This document shows positions 16,265-23,792 of a DNA stretch of 35,388 bases, piece after piece. Position numbers and translations under genes: made by a program. This stretch comes from Gemmatimonadota bacterium (GTDB lineage Bacteria; Gemmatimonadota; Gemmatimonadetes; Longimicrobiales; Gaopeijiaceae), in assembly GCA_007121555.1 (NCBI GenBank), contig SKKH01000202.1, forward strand, positions 1 to 35,388, written 5' to 3'. How positions within the stretch are numbered: position 1 is the first letter of the stretch; each line of letters begins with the position of its first letter. A model generated the notes under the pieces. It searched no databases and had not been told where the DNA came from. It worked only from the letters and a program-made list of their open reading frames with translations.

Positions 16265-17632
16265 ATGAAGATCACCCCTCTTGGAGGTGCGGGCTCGGTC
16301 ACAGGGTCCCGGTTTCTGGTCGAGACCCAGAGGCACCGTATCCTGATGGAGTGTGGGCTCTTCCAGGGCCTCAAGTCCCTTCGCCTCAAGAACTGGGAGC
16401 CGTTCCCCGTTCCACCGGCCTCCCTGGACGCTGTGGTGCTCAGCCACGCCCACCTGGATCACACCGGGTACCTCCCAGCACTCGTGCGGGCGGGGTACGC
16501 GGGTCCGGTTCTCGTGACTCCGGCCACCGCCGACCTGCTTCCCGTGCTCCTCCAGGACGCGGCACACCTCCAGGAGGAGGACGCAGCGTTCGCGAATCGG
16601 AAAGGGTTCTCCCGTCATGCTCGGGCCCTTCCCCTTTTCACACGGGACGATGCGAAGGCCGCTTGCGACCTCCTCGAGAGCCGGGAGTGGCACAGCCCCT
16701 TCGAGGTGCATGACCTCCAGCTCCAGTTCTTCCCTGCGGGGCATCTCCTGGGCGCCGCCATGATTCGGGTCGAGGACGAGGCCGGCGACTCGCTCCTCTT
16801 CAGCGGAGATCTGGGACGATCCCAGGATCCGCTCCATCCTCCACCCAGCCCGCGCCCCCCTTCTCGCAGGCTGCTCATGGAAGCCACCTACGGGAACCGG
16901 AGCCATGCACCGGAGGCGCCGGAGGAGGGCCTGGCGGCGGTCGTCTCCAGGACGCTGGAGCGGGGAGGCGTAGTGCTCATCCCCACCTTCGCGGTGGGGC
17001 GTGCCCAGGCCATCCTCCTCCTTCTGCACCGATTGCGGAAGGAGAGGCGCATCCCCGGCGTTCCGGTCTTTCTCGACAGCCCCATGGCCATCCGGGCTTC
17101 GGAGGTGCACCTGGAGCACGCCGGAGAGCTGCGACCCGAGCCAGGCGAGCTGACCCGGGCCCTGAACGCGGCCGAATGGGTGAGGACCTCCGAGGAATCC
17201 AAGTCCCTGAACCGGAGGCGGGGTCCCATGGTCATCCTGGCGGGCTCCGGGATGCTCACCGGGGGCCGGATTCTGCATCACCTCCAGCACTACGGGGGCC
17301 GCCACGAGAACCTGCTCATCCTGGTCGGCTATCAGGCGGAGGGAACCAGGGGCCGGGAGCTTTGGCGAGGGGAGCGCTCGCTCCGGATGCATGGCCGGTG
17401 GTTCGATGTGAGGTGTCAGGTGGAGTCGCTGGAGTTGCTCTCGGGCCACGCCGATCGAGAGGAGTTGGTGGAATGGGCGGCCTCGGGGACCGAGCCCGAA
17501 CTCGGGGTCGGCCTGGTGCACGGAGAGCCCGGGCCGGCGGATCATCTCCGGCGGCGGCTGATGGACCGGACCGGGTGGAGGGTCGAGGTGGCCCGGGAAG
17601 GCGTTCCCCTGTTCGAGGGCCCAGGAGGATGA
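16265..17632 (+). CDS. Beta-CASP metallo-beta-lactamase RNA-processing-type protein
   Basis: The 455-residue protein starts MKITPLGGAGSVTGSRFLVE and contains HAHLDHTG (H61, H63, D65, H66), PAGHLLGAA (H160) and FSGDLGR (D182), the zinc ligands of the metallo-beta-lactamase fold. Beta-CASP motifs follow: E206 in MEATYGNR, then LAGSGMLTGGRILHHL, H395 in SGHADREEL and H419 in LVHGEP. This architecture is that of the RNA-specificity MBL proteins (CPSF73/YSH1-like exo/endoribonucleases), likely acting on RNA in the cytoplasm; the natural substrate is not known. No Shine-Dalgarno is visible before the ATG. The stop overlaps the next start (ATGA), so the DJ-1-type protein is translationally coupled. 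Confidence 0.92.
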   Translation: MKITPLGGAGSVTGSRFLVETQRHRILMECGLFQGLKSLRLKNWEPFPVPPASLDAVVLSHAHLDHTGYLPALVRAGYAGPVLVTPATADLLPVLLQDAAHLQEEDAAFANRKGFSRHARALPLFTRDDAKAACDLLESREWHSPFEVHDLQLQFFPAGHLLGAAMIRVEDEAGDSLLFSGDLGRSQDPLHPPPSPRPPSRRLLMEATYGNRSHAPEAPEEGLAAVVSRTLERGGVVLIPTFAVGRAQAILLLLHRLRKERRIPGVPVFLDSPMAIRASEVHLEHAGELRPEPGELTRALNAAEWVRTSEESKSLNRRRGPMVILAGSGMLTGGRILHHLQHYGGRHENLLILVGYQAEGTRGRELWRGERSLRMHGRWFDVRCQVESLELLSGHADREELVEWAASGTEPELGVGLVHGEPGPADHLRRRLMDRTGWRVEVAREGVPLFEGPGG

Positions 17633-18303
17633 GCGGATCCGCCTCGCAGGTGGGGGCCTTCCCGGCTCGGCCCCCGGTCCCTCCGCCGTGGCGAGTGGAG
17701 CTCCTCCTCTGGACCGGGGTGGAGCTCCTGGACTTCGCCGGACCCGCTCAGGTCCTGCAGGTGGCCAGGATGGGGAGTGGAGAGCCGGCCTTTCGGCTCC
17801 GGACCCTGGCTCCGCCGGGTGCTGAGGTGACGAGCCAGGGCTTCCTTCGTGTCCGTGCGGATGGGGTCCTGGACGCCAGGGGCACGTCGCCCGATCTCCT
17901 GGTGATTCCGGGGGGCGAGACCGACGCGGCGCTGCGGGAGGTGGAGTTCATGGAAGGCCTCGGCCATGCGGCCAGGAGGGCGGGCCATGTGCTCAGCGTC
18001 TGCACCGGCGCCCTCCTGCTGGCTCATGTGGGACTTCTGGCCGATCGGCCCGCGACCACCTGGCATGGGGCCTTCGACCGCCTCCGAGCCGTCGAACCCC
18101 GGGTTCAACTCCTCTCCGGTGCTCGCTGGGTCTCCGAGGGCAGGGTGACGACGGCCGCCGGGGTCTCGGCGGGCATCGACGCCGCCCTGGCCCTGGTGGA
18201 GGAATGGCTGGGCCGCACCGAGGCGGAACGTGTGGCTCACTATATGGAGTATCCGCTGCCTCCGGCCGGATCCGCCTCCGACGCGATTCGGTCGTCCTCG
18301 TGA
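17629..18303 (+). CDS. DJ-1/PfpI (class I glutamine amidotransferase-like) protein
   Basis: The protein has 224 residues. The core begins WRVELLLWTGVELLDFAGPA (E32 and D35 in the conserved first loop), with LLVIPGG near 91-96, and the nucleophile elbow LSVCTGALLLA gives C125. TTWHGAF and TTAAGVSAGIDAALALVEE complete the isonitrile-hydratase/DJ-1 pattern. Members include isonitrile hydratases, glyoxalase/deglycase-type enzymes and the sensor half of AraC-type regulators. Here there is no DNA-binding domain, so an enzyme or redox-sensing role is likelier, with the reaction unknown. Start ATG 17629 overlaps the preceding stop by four bases with AGGAGG just before it. psd follows 28 bases downstream. 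Confidence 0.88.
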   Translation: MSGSASQVGAFPARPPVPPPWRVELLLWTGVELLDFAGPAQVLQVARMGSGEPAFRLRTLAPPGAEVTSQGFLRVRADGVLDARGTSPDLLVIPGGETDAALREVEFMEGLGHAARRAGHVLSVCTGALLLAHVGLLADRPATTWHGAFDRLRAVEPRVQLLSGARWVSEGRVTTAAGVSAGIDAALALVEEWLGRTEAERVAHYMEYPLPPAGSASDAIRSSS

Positions 18304-18331
18304 CCCTCGTCCTCCATCCCACGGTTCCAGA

Positions 18332-19360
18332 ATGACGATGTCCTCCGAGCGTCCCCCCGACCGTCCCAGGGCCGAGTCCAGCCAGGAGCTACAGGAGGAT
18401 CCACAGGAGGAGGCGCCCGGCCTGGGGTGGCGGGCGGCCCTGGGAATCCTTCGCCGGCTTCCTCAGGGTGCCCTCAGCCGAGGCGCGGGATGGGTGGCTG
18501 AACGACGGATCCCCCGAGGCCTCCGAAGGCGGGTGATCCGGGGATTCGCCGGAGCCGTGGGGGCCGATCTCTCCGAGGCGGAAGAGGCGCCCGAGGCCTA
18601 CGCCTCGATCTCGGAGTTCTTCACCCGCCGGCTCGAGGACGGCGCTCGGGATTGGCCGGACGATCCCGAGATGCCGGGAAGCCCGGTGGACGGGGTGGTC
18701 GGAGCCCTCGGCGCGATCCGTGATGGGGAGCTGATCCAGGCCAAGGGCATCCGGTACCGGGTCGAGGAGCTTCTGGGCGAAGGACCCCACAGCGACCCCT
18801 TCCATCCCTCCGCCGGTCACCCGGTGCCACTGGTGCCCCCGGCCGGGAGCTTCGCCCGGGGGCGGTTCCTCACCCTCTACCTGGGCCCTCGCCACTATCA
18901 CAGGATCCACACCCCGGTCACCGGTGGGGTCAGATGGGCCCGGGCCCTTCCAGGCGCTCTGCTTCCGGTGAACGCCCCTGCGGTCCAGTCCGTGCCCGAT
19001 CTCTTCCCTCGCAACGAACGCCTGGTGGCGATCCTTAGTCGGGAGGACCGGGCCCCGGTGGCCGTGGTCGCGGTGGGGGCCTACAACGTGGGACGGATCT
19101 CTGCCCGGTTCGATGAGGGCTGGAACGGACCCCAGGGGAGGGGCGTGACCAACCGGCGGGGGCGCCGGGGTGTGGAGACCCGGGCGTACGATCCGCCCCG
19201 GGAGATTCAGCGGGGTGAGGAGCTCATGGCCTTTCACCTGGGCTCCACCGTGGTTCTCCTCTTCGCCGACGAGCCCCGGGACTTTGACCGGCACCTCCAG
19301 CCCGGCCGGGAGGTGGCCCTCGGTCAGCCCCTCTTCCCGCCTTCCAGGGCTCGGGGGTAG
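18332..19360 (+). CDS. psd: Phosphatidylserine decarboxylase proenzyme
   Basis: This 342-residue protein makes phosphatidylethanolamine from phosphatidylserine at the membrane. It shows the charge-relay residues D120 in SPVDGVV and H190 in HYHRIHTPVTG, and the self-cleavage motif LGST (303-306), where S305 becomes the pyruvoyl group after splitting into beta and alpha chains. An acidic, low-complexity N-terminal tail of about 30 residues precedes the conserved part (SISEFFTRRLEDGARDW). Size and motif order fit the classical PSD-I type. The phosphatidylserine synthase gene that often accompanies it is not present. It ends an apparent three-gene run with the beta-CASP and DJ-1 genes. ATG 18332 or 18338 could be the start; neither has a strong ribosome site. 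Confidence 0.94.
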   Translation: MTMSSERPPDRPRAESSQELQEDPQEEAPGLGWRAALGILRRLPQGALSRGAGWVAERRIPRGLRRRVIRGFAGAVGADLSEAEEAPEAYASISEFFTRRLEDGARDWPDDPEMPGSPVDGVVGALGAIRDGELIQAKGIRYRVEELLGEGPHSDPFHPSAGHPVPLVPPAGSFARGRFLTLYLGPRHYHRIHTPVTGGVRWARALPGALLPVNAPAVQSVPDLFPRNERLVAILSREDRAPVAVVAVGAYNVGRISARFDEGWNGPQGRGVTNRRGRRGVETRAYDPPREIQRGEELMAFHLGSTVVLLFADEPRDFDRHLQPGREVALGQPLFPPSRARG

Positions 19361-19378
19361 AGCCGGCGGACCGCGTCG

Positions 19379-19654
19379 TCAGTCCTCTGCACTGCACTGC
19401 ACCCTGGTGGGTTGGGCATTCCGGCAGGCGATGATCTCGGCCATCCCCGAGACGTTGCCTCCGCAGACGCTCTCCTGGGCGGCCTGCTGTGCTTCCTCCC
19501 GGCTGGGGCCACTGCCGCTCCGGCAGACCTCCTGGCCTGAGAACTCGAGGCAGACCTCGCAGTGAACGGCCGCGCGCTGCAGGGTGGTGTTGATCACGGC
19601 ACCCATGAAGAGGCCCAGGGCGATGAGGATGACGACGACGTGGATCGGCTTCAT
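19379..19654 (-). CDS. Small six-cysteine membrane-anchored protein, unknown
   Basis: The 91-residue product begins with a short basic end and one hydrophobic helix (about 4-22), then a periplasmic-side domain with six cysteines at 32, 35, 44, 64, 77 and 87 (HCEVCLEF, EVCRSG, ESVCGG, IIACRN, VQCSAE). A GPSREEAQQAAQESVC helix lies between. I recall similar C-x-x-C...C...C...C...C small proteins in other phyla without an assigned function. An even number of cysteines outside the cytoplasm suggests disulfides or metal binding; this is inference. It converges with psd (18-base gap) and is divergent from infA. Confidence 0.7.
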   Translation of the reverse strand: MKPIHVVVILIALGLFMGAVINTTLQRAAVHCEVCLEFSGQEVCRSGSGPSREEAQQAAQESVCGGNVSGMAEIIACRNAQPTRVQCSAED

Positions 19655-19785
19655 GTTTCCGGCAGGGTGAGGGGGCCAGGAGCGGGCGGCGTTGTCACGA
19701 CTCGCCAGGCTATGATAACTTACAGTTCTGACCCTTGCGGGTGAACGGCCCGCGCCAGAGCACCAGAATCAGGAGTCCCCAGTCC

Positions 19786-20001
19786 GTGTCCAATGACGCC
19801 ATCGAGGTGGAAGGTACCGTCACAGAGGTCCTTCCCAACGCGAACTTCCGGGTCGAGCTCGAGAACGGCCACAACATCCTGGCCTACCTCTCGGGCAAGA
19901 TGAGGAAGTTCTATATCCGTGTACTGGAAGGAGATCGGGTCAAGGTGGAGATGTCTCCCTACGACCTGACCCGGGGTCGCATCACCTATCGCTACAAGTA
20001 G
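19786..20001 (+). CDS. infA: Translation initiation factor IF-1
   Basis: Using GTG 19786, the product is 71 residues, the normal IF-1 length, beginning [18 protein letters not shown] (read as M). It continues [20 protein letters not shown], the OB-fold RNA-binding core, and ends [17 protein letters not shown]-1 sits in the 30S A site and helps IF-2 and IF-3 during initiation. AGGAG at 19771-19775 lies ten bases upstream, slightly long; an in-frame TTG at 19735 would add an atypical 17-residue tail and is rejected. No rpmJ or ribosomal protein gene follows, so this copy stands outside the usual ribosomal operon. TATGAT at 19711-19716 may be a -10 element. Confidence 0.95.
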   Translation: MSNDAIEVEGTVTEVLPNANFRVELENGHNILAYLSGKMRKFYIRVLEGDRVKVEMSPYDLTRGRITYRYK

Positions 20002-20254
20002 TTCGGGATCGTCCGGCCTGCTTTCGGTGCCCGGACCGGGCTTGCCTTAGGGCACATTTTTCTCCCGCGGGTGTGTAATGACCCGTCAAAGACTTAGATT
20101 ACGAGAGTTTATCAGTCAGCCTTCCCTGGTCTCGGATCCCGATAGGGTTCGGCCAGGTATTGCCCCGTACCTTCGGATCGGGGGCGTCAGCGAAGGATGG
20201 CTCGCCGATCGACCGTCGGTCATCGGCATTTGAAACCGCAGATTTGCCCCACTC
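20002..20254. other. Intergenic region before the desaturase gene
   Basis: About 250 bases without a gene. The stretch at 20055-20115 is AT-richer than its surroundings and holds a small inverted repeat, CGGGT (20068-20072) with ACCCG (20081-20085). A promoter for the desaturase probably lies here, but I cannot match clean -35/-10 hexamers at normal spacing. Confidence 0.3.
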
Positions 20255-20269
20255 AGGAGGAACGCTTTG
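20255..20269 (+). promoter_or_regulatory. Strong ribosome site deciding a TTG start
   Basis: AGGAGG at 20255-20260 is followed after six bases by TTG at 20267, which opens the desaturase frame. No in-frame ATG or GTG is better placed. Confidence 0.75.
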
Positions 20270-21496
20270 AGCGCTGAAGCCATAGCGGGTTCCGCATCAT
20301 CGGACGTCCACTCCCACGGCACCGATGGTCATCACCACGACCACGACGAGCCGCACAACGACATCATCTACCCGGCCATGATCCCCTTCCTCATGGTCCA
20401 CGCCGCAGCCCTGGGCGTCTTCTGGACGGGGTTCACGACCACGGCGGTCGTGTTGTGCGTTTCGCTGTACCTCATCCGGATGTGGGCACTGACGGCTGGG
20501 TTCCACCGGTACTTCTCGCACCGTTCCTACAAGACGAGCCGGTGGTTTCAGTTCTTCCTGGCCTTCCTGGGACAGACGTCGGCGCAGAAGGGAGTGCTGT
20601 GGTGGGCGGCGACGCATCGGCATCATCACAGGCATTCGGACACCCCCGAGGACGTCCATTCTCCGAAGCACGCCGGCTTCTGGTTCTCCCACGTAGGCTG
20701 GATCTTCTCTCCTCAGAAGAACGAGCCGGACTACTCCACGATCCAGGACTTCGCCAAGTACCCTGAGATTCGCTTCCTGGACCGGCACCCGTACTTCCCC
20801 GCTGTGATGTTGGCCGTGGCCTGCTTCCTCATCGCTGGCTGGCCGGGCCTCTTCGTCGGGTTCTTCCTCAGCACCGTGCTCCTCTACCACGGGGTCTTCG
20901 CCATCAATTCGGTGGCCCATGTGGTGGGCAAGCAGCGCTACGTGACCGCCGACGATTCCCGGAACAACTGGTGGCTCGCCCTGATCACCCTGGGTGAGGG
21001 GTGGCACAACAATCACCATCACTACCAGAGCTCCACCCGGCAGGGCTTCTACTGGTGGGAGATCGACATCTCCTACTACGTCCTGAAGGTTCTTTCGTGG
21101 TTCGGTCTCGTGTGGGACCTCCGGGCTCCCCCGAAGGCCATCGTGGAGGGCGAGCAGCGACTGGGCCAGAAGGTGGTGGAGCGGGTGGCGTCCGAGGTGG
21201 CCGGTTCCTTCCAGGTGGAGCAGATCGCCAGGGAGGTTCAGCAGGCCTGGGCCAACAAGCCCACCCTGGAGGAGATCCGGGCACGGGTCCAGCAGACGCG
21301 GGAAGACGCCGTGACCCACCTCCGGGAGCTTCAGGTGCCCCACGTGCCGACGCTGGACGAGATCCGGGCCCGGCTCAAGGAGCGGTACATCGACAATCCG
21401 TCAATCGATCAGATCGCCGAGCGTGCCCACGAAATCCTTCTGGAGCGGCTGTCCCATCATCTCCAGCTCGATGGGCCCCAGACGGCGGCCGGTTGA
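20267..21496 (+). CDS. Membrane acyl-CoA/acyl-lipid desaturase (delta-9 type)
   Basis: This 409-residue protein introduces a double bond into saturated acyl chains using a di-iron centre held by histidine boxes: HRYFSH (80-85), HRHHH (117-121) and HNNHHH (247-252), plus H218 in NSVAHVVG. Hydrophobic hairpins at about 35-75 and 175-215 anchor it in the membrane. The pattern is that of stearoyl-CoA-desaturase-like bacterial enzymes. Two parts are unusual: an N-terminal tail very rich in histidine (15-30) and a charged helical C-terminal extension of about 100 residues with near-repeats TLEEIRARVQ and TLDEIRARLK. The start is TTG with strong AGGAGG. A perfect terminator hairpin follows at 21557. 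Confidence 0.93.
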   Translation: MSAEAIAGSASSDVHSHGTDGHHHDHDEPHNDIIYPAMIPFLMVHAAALGVFWTGFTTTAVVLCVSLYLIRMWALTAGFHRYFSHRSYKTSRWFQFFLAFLGQTSAQKGVLWWAATHRHHHRHSDTPEDVHSPKHAGFWFSHVGWIFSPQKNEPDYSTIQDFAKYPEIRFLDRHPYFPAVMLAVACFLIAGWPGLFVGFFLSTVLLYHGVFAINSVAHVVGKQRYVTADDSRNNWWLALITLGEGWHNNHHHYQSSTRQGFYWWEIDISYYVLKVLSWFGLVWDLRAPPKAIVEGEQRLGQKVVERVASEVAGSFQVEQIAREVQQAWANKPTLEEIRARVQQTREDAVTHLRELQVPHVPTLDEIRARLKERYIDNPSIDQIAERAHEILLERLSHHLQLDGPQTAAG

Positions 21497-21556
21497 CGTC
21501 AGCGCCAGATCCGGATCCGTCCGGCGCCTGAGTTGAAGGGCTGTTGAAGGAGGTCG

Positions 21557-21596
21557 AAAAGGCCCCGCCACAGGGACTCCTGTGGCGGGGCCTTTT
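21557..21596. terminator. Perfect bidirectional intrinsic terminator
   Basis: An 18-base perfect inverted repeat, AAAAGGCCCCGCCACAGG (21557-21574) with its complement at 21579-21596, encloses the loop GACT. The right arm ends TTTT on the plus strand and the left arm ends TTTT on the minus strand, so it can stop both the desaturase and the convergent ytoQ transcripts. Confidence 0.93.
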
Positions 21597-21633
21597 CATG
21601 TCCGGCGGGGACGGGGGCCCCCCGTCCGGCTCC

Positions 21634-22092
21634 CTACTCGACGATGTATCCGATGGCCTGGGCTGCCTGTTCCAGCGTCTCCACCGTGACGTCGGCCTGG
21701 GCATCCAGCTCCTTCAGGGCGTGGATGAAGTCGGTGGGCCGGACCAGGATCAGGGGAATTCCCGCTGCGACGGCGGCCCCGGCGTCGGAGGCGGTGTTCC
21801 ACTGGCGGTACTTCTCGGTGAAACAGGCCACCACCAGATCGGCCATGCGCATGTGAACCCGGGTCCGAAGGGTGTTCACCGAGGCGCCCATGAGGTCGCG
21901 ATACCGGTCATCGGGCTGCTCGCCCAGGATGAGCTCGCCGATGTCGTCGGAGCGTCCATGGTTCTCCTGGGGTCCGAGGAACTCGGCGTCGACGCCGTGG
22001 TCGGCCAGGTGCGAGCGGAGCTCGTCTCGCCAGGTGGAATGGATTTCGCCGGCCAGGTAGATGCTGAGGGAGGGCGGTGCGTGTTGACTCAC
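21634..22092 (-). CDS. ytoQ: YtoQ-family protein
   Basis: From GTG 22092 the protein has 152 residues, close to the roughly 148 of B. subtilis YtoQ. It carries LSIYLAGEIHSTWRDEL near the N-terminus, FLGPQENHGRSDDIGELILG, MRMADLVVACFTEKYRQWNT and the C-terminal TVETLEQAAQAIGYIVE, all as in that family. The fold appears related to nucleoside 2-deoxyribosyltransferase-like proteins (the YLAGE and QWNTASDAG segments), but no reaction is established. A longer version from GTG 22194 would add a 34-residue non-conserved tail; neither start has a good ribosome site. It converges on the desaturase across the shared terminator. Confidence 0.87.
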   Translation of the reverse strand: MSQHAPPSLSIYLAGEIHSTWRDELRSHLADHGVDAEFLGPQENHGRSDDIGELILGEQPDDRYRDLMGASVNTLRTRVHMRMADLVVACFTEKYRQWNTASDAGAAVAAGIPLILVRPTDFIHALKELDAQADVTVETLEQAAQAIGYIVE

Positions 22093-22233
22093 GTGGATTT
22101 CGTGGGCTGAGGGTGAGACGATGCGAATCCCGCTCCCGACGGGTCGTGGGCGCGGGAACAAATCGACCCCCGACTCCTGGTCGGGTTCCTGCACCCGGCC
22201 CCGGATCGCGGGGACGGCCCGTCAGAGACTCAT

Positions 22234-23541
22234 TCAGAAACTCACGTTGATGAGTGGCAGGATCCGGAACGGCGGAGGATTGTTGCCGGCCCGGTTGATC
22301 AGGCCGAGCTGGACCCCCCGGAGGTGGTCGGTCCAGTTCACCACCCCGACCGAGATCCCGACCTGGAGGGCGCTGCGCTGGTAGCCGGCCATCGAGAGTC
22401 CCCTGAGCTCCCCGGCGTCGATCCAGCCCACGGCTCCGGTGATCCCCTGGATGCGCGCACCGGACACCCGGTATCCGCCCAGGGTGACGCCGGTGATTCC
22501 CACCGCGTCGCAAGCTCCGGGCTCGAACTCCAGAGCCCCGCCGGCCACCCGTCGAGCCCACTCCACGGTGGCCCGATCCGATTCCACGGCCCAGAGCCCT
22601 CCCTGGATTCCCCGGATCTCACATCCGGCCACCGTGGCGAGTCCTGAGAGCTGAATCCCGTCCATCTGGCCCCCCGCCACCGTGCCCAGCCCCGACAGTT
22701 GGACGCCTCGCATGTTGCCGCCCCCCACCACGGCCAGCCCACCCACCTGGATCCCGTACATCTCCTCGCCGCTCACCACGGCCAGGCCGCCGAGTTGCGC
22801 GCCCCGCATGGACTCGCCCGCCACTGTGGCGAGCCCACTCCCCTGGATGCCTTCCATGTCATCGCCTGCGATGGTGGCCAGGCCTGCGGTCTGGATCCCC
22901 CGCATTCCGTCGCCCGCGATGGTGGCGAGTCCTGCGGACTGGACCCCCGTCACCGATCCGCCCCCGATGGTGGCCAGCCCCGCGAGCTGGACTCCGGCTA
23001 CGCTCTCGCCCCCCACCACCCCGAGGGAGGCGAGCTGGACTCCCCGGGCATGCTCGCCGGCGACCACGCTCAGGCCACCCAGCTGGATCCCCTGGAGGTC
23101 GTCTCCCCCGATCACGGCGATCCCTCCCAGGTGGACCCCCCGGGCGTGCCGTCCGGCAATAGCGGCGACTCCTGCGGCGTGCAGACCCGTCAGACTCTCC
23201 TCTCCCACCACGGCTCCCAGGCCGAGTCCGAGCCCCGTGATCTCACCGGCCTGGGGCATGAGCCCTGCTCCGAGTCCCCGAACCCGCCCGCCCACGGTTT
23301 CAGCCTGAGGCCGCCAGAGGGTGAGGCTGACCCCGTCCACCCGCTCCAGCCTCTGGTCCGACACGTTGAGGCGAAGTCCTGTGATGGAGGGCACGTGCCC
23401 GATTCCGATCCCCCGATCCCCAGCCATGAGGCGGAGCGACCAGCCGTCGGTGGCTCCTTCCGCCTCCTGGGCCTGGAGGGGTGGCGGAGCCGTCATTAGA
23501 CCCGCGAAGAGGAGGCTGGCGAGGAGGGCGAGGCGATTCAT
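22234..23541 (-). CDS. Secreted 16-residue-repeat protein (LA_2272 surface-repeat type)
   Basis: The protein has 435 residues. A signal peptide (cleavage near LQAQ-EA, 25) precedes a small N-terminal domain. Residues about 114-305 are twelve consecutive 16-residue repeats of the form GxxMxGIQxxGLATIA, flanked by degenerate units (98-113 and after 305). The end, LRGVQLGLINRAGNNPPPF followed by RILPLINVSF, is the closing motif I associate with surface-repeat proteins like Leptospira LA_2272 and similar Bacteroidota proteins. The regular glycine and small-hydrophobic spacing suggests a beta-solenoid or beta-barrel-like surface structure. No enzymatic residues are visible. The role may be surface display or adhesion, but this is inference. 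Only a poor ribosome site is seen. Confidence 0.82.
   Translation of the reverse strand: MNRLALLASLLFAGLMTAPPPLQAQEAEGATDGWSLRLMAGDRGIGIGHVPSITGLRLNVSDQRLERVDGVSLTLWRPQAETVGGRVRGLGAGLMPQAGEITGLGLGLGAVVGEESLTGLHAAGVAAIAGRHARGVHLGGIAVIGGDDLQGIQLGGLSVVAGEHARGVQLASLGVVGGESVAGVQLAGLATIGGGSVTGVQSAGLATIAGDGMRGIQTAGLATIAGDDMEGIQGSGLATVAGESMRGAQLGGLAVVSGEEMYGIQVGGLAVVGGGNMRGVQLSGLGTVAGGQMDGIQLSGLATVAGCEIRGIQGGLWAVESDRATVEWARRVAGGALEFEPGACDAVGITGVTLGGYRVSGARIQGITGAVGWIDAGELRGLSMAGYQRSALQVGISVGVVNWTDHLRGVQLGLINRAGNNPPPFRILPLINVSF
22627..23202 (-). repeat. Twelve in-frame 48-base coding repeats
   Basis: The DNA encodes twelve tandem 16-residue units such as GESVAGVQLAGLATIG, GGSVTGVQSAGLATIA and GDGMRGIQTAGLATIA. 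Glycines at unit positions 1 and 6, Q at 8 and G-L at 11-12 are most constant. Units differ at the DNA level, so the array is an old, diverged coding repeat. Confidence 0.88.
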
Positions 23542-23792
23542 GGTCAGGGTCCGGGTCAGGGGTATGATGCGGCGCGGGCGGCGCTGGAAGTGGAGCGGGG
23601 AGCTCGGGGCACACCTGTGTGGCCGTTCCCGGACGCACCCCGCCTCCTTCCCACCTCTCTACGGTCCGCTGTGGATCAGGGTTTCAGGGCCGTCGTCGCC
23701 GGCCACCTCCGGCCATCTCCCGTCCGGCCCGGCTTGCTTCTTCGGCCCGGCACGCCCCATCCTTGCGGCTTCACTCCAGACAAGGACCGTGC

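Noticed and set aside
16230-16265. Leaderless start of the beta-CASP gene
   Set aside because: TACTTG lies 5 bases before the ATG and no Shine-Dalgarno is visible, but the hexamer is poor and the idea rests on too little.
19692-19716. Sigma-70 promoter TTGTCA...TATGAT before infA
   Set aside because: The spacer is only 13 bases, too short. TATGAT alone may be a -10 element, but the pair is not acceptable.
22627-23202. CRISPR array
   Set aside because: The 48-base period is an in-frame protein repeat with diverged units and no spacers or cas genes.
22682-23499. Plus-strand repetitive open frames opposite the 16-residue-repeat gene
   Set aside because: They are mirror shadows of the coding repeats. 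The minus-strand product has a signal peptide and a known closing motif, and they do not.
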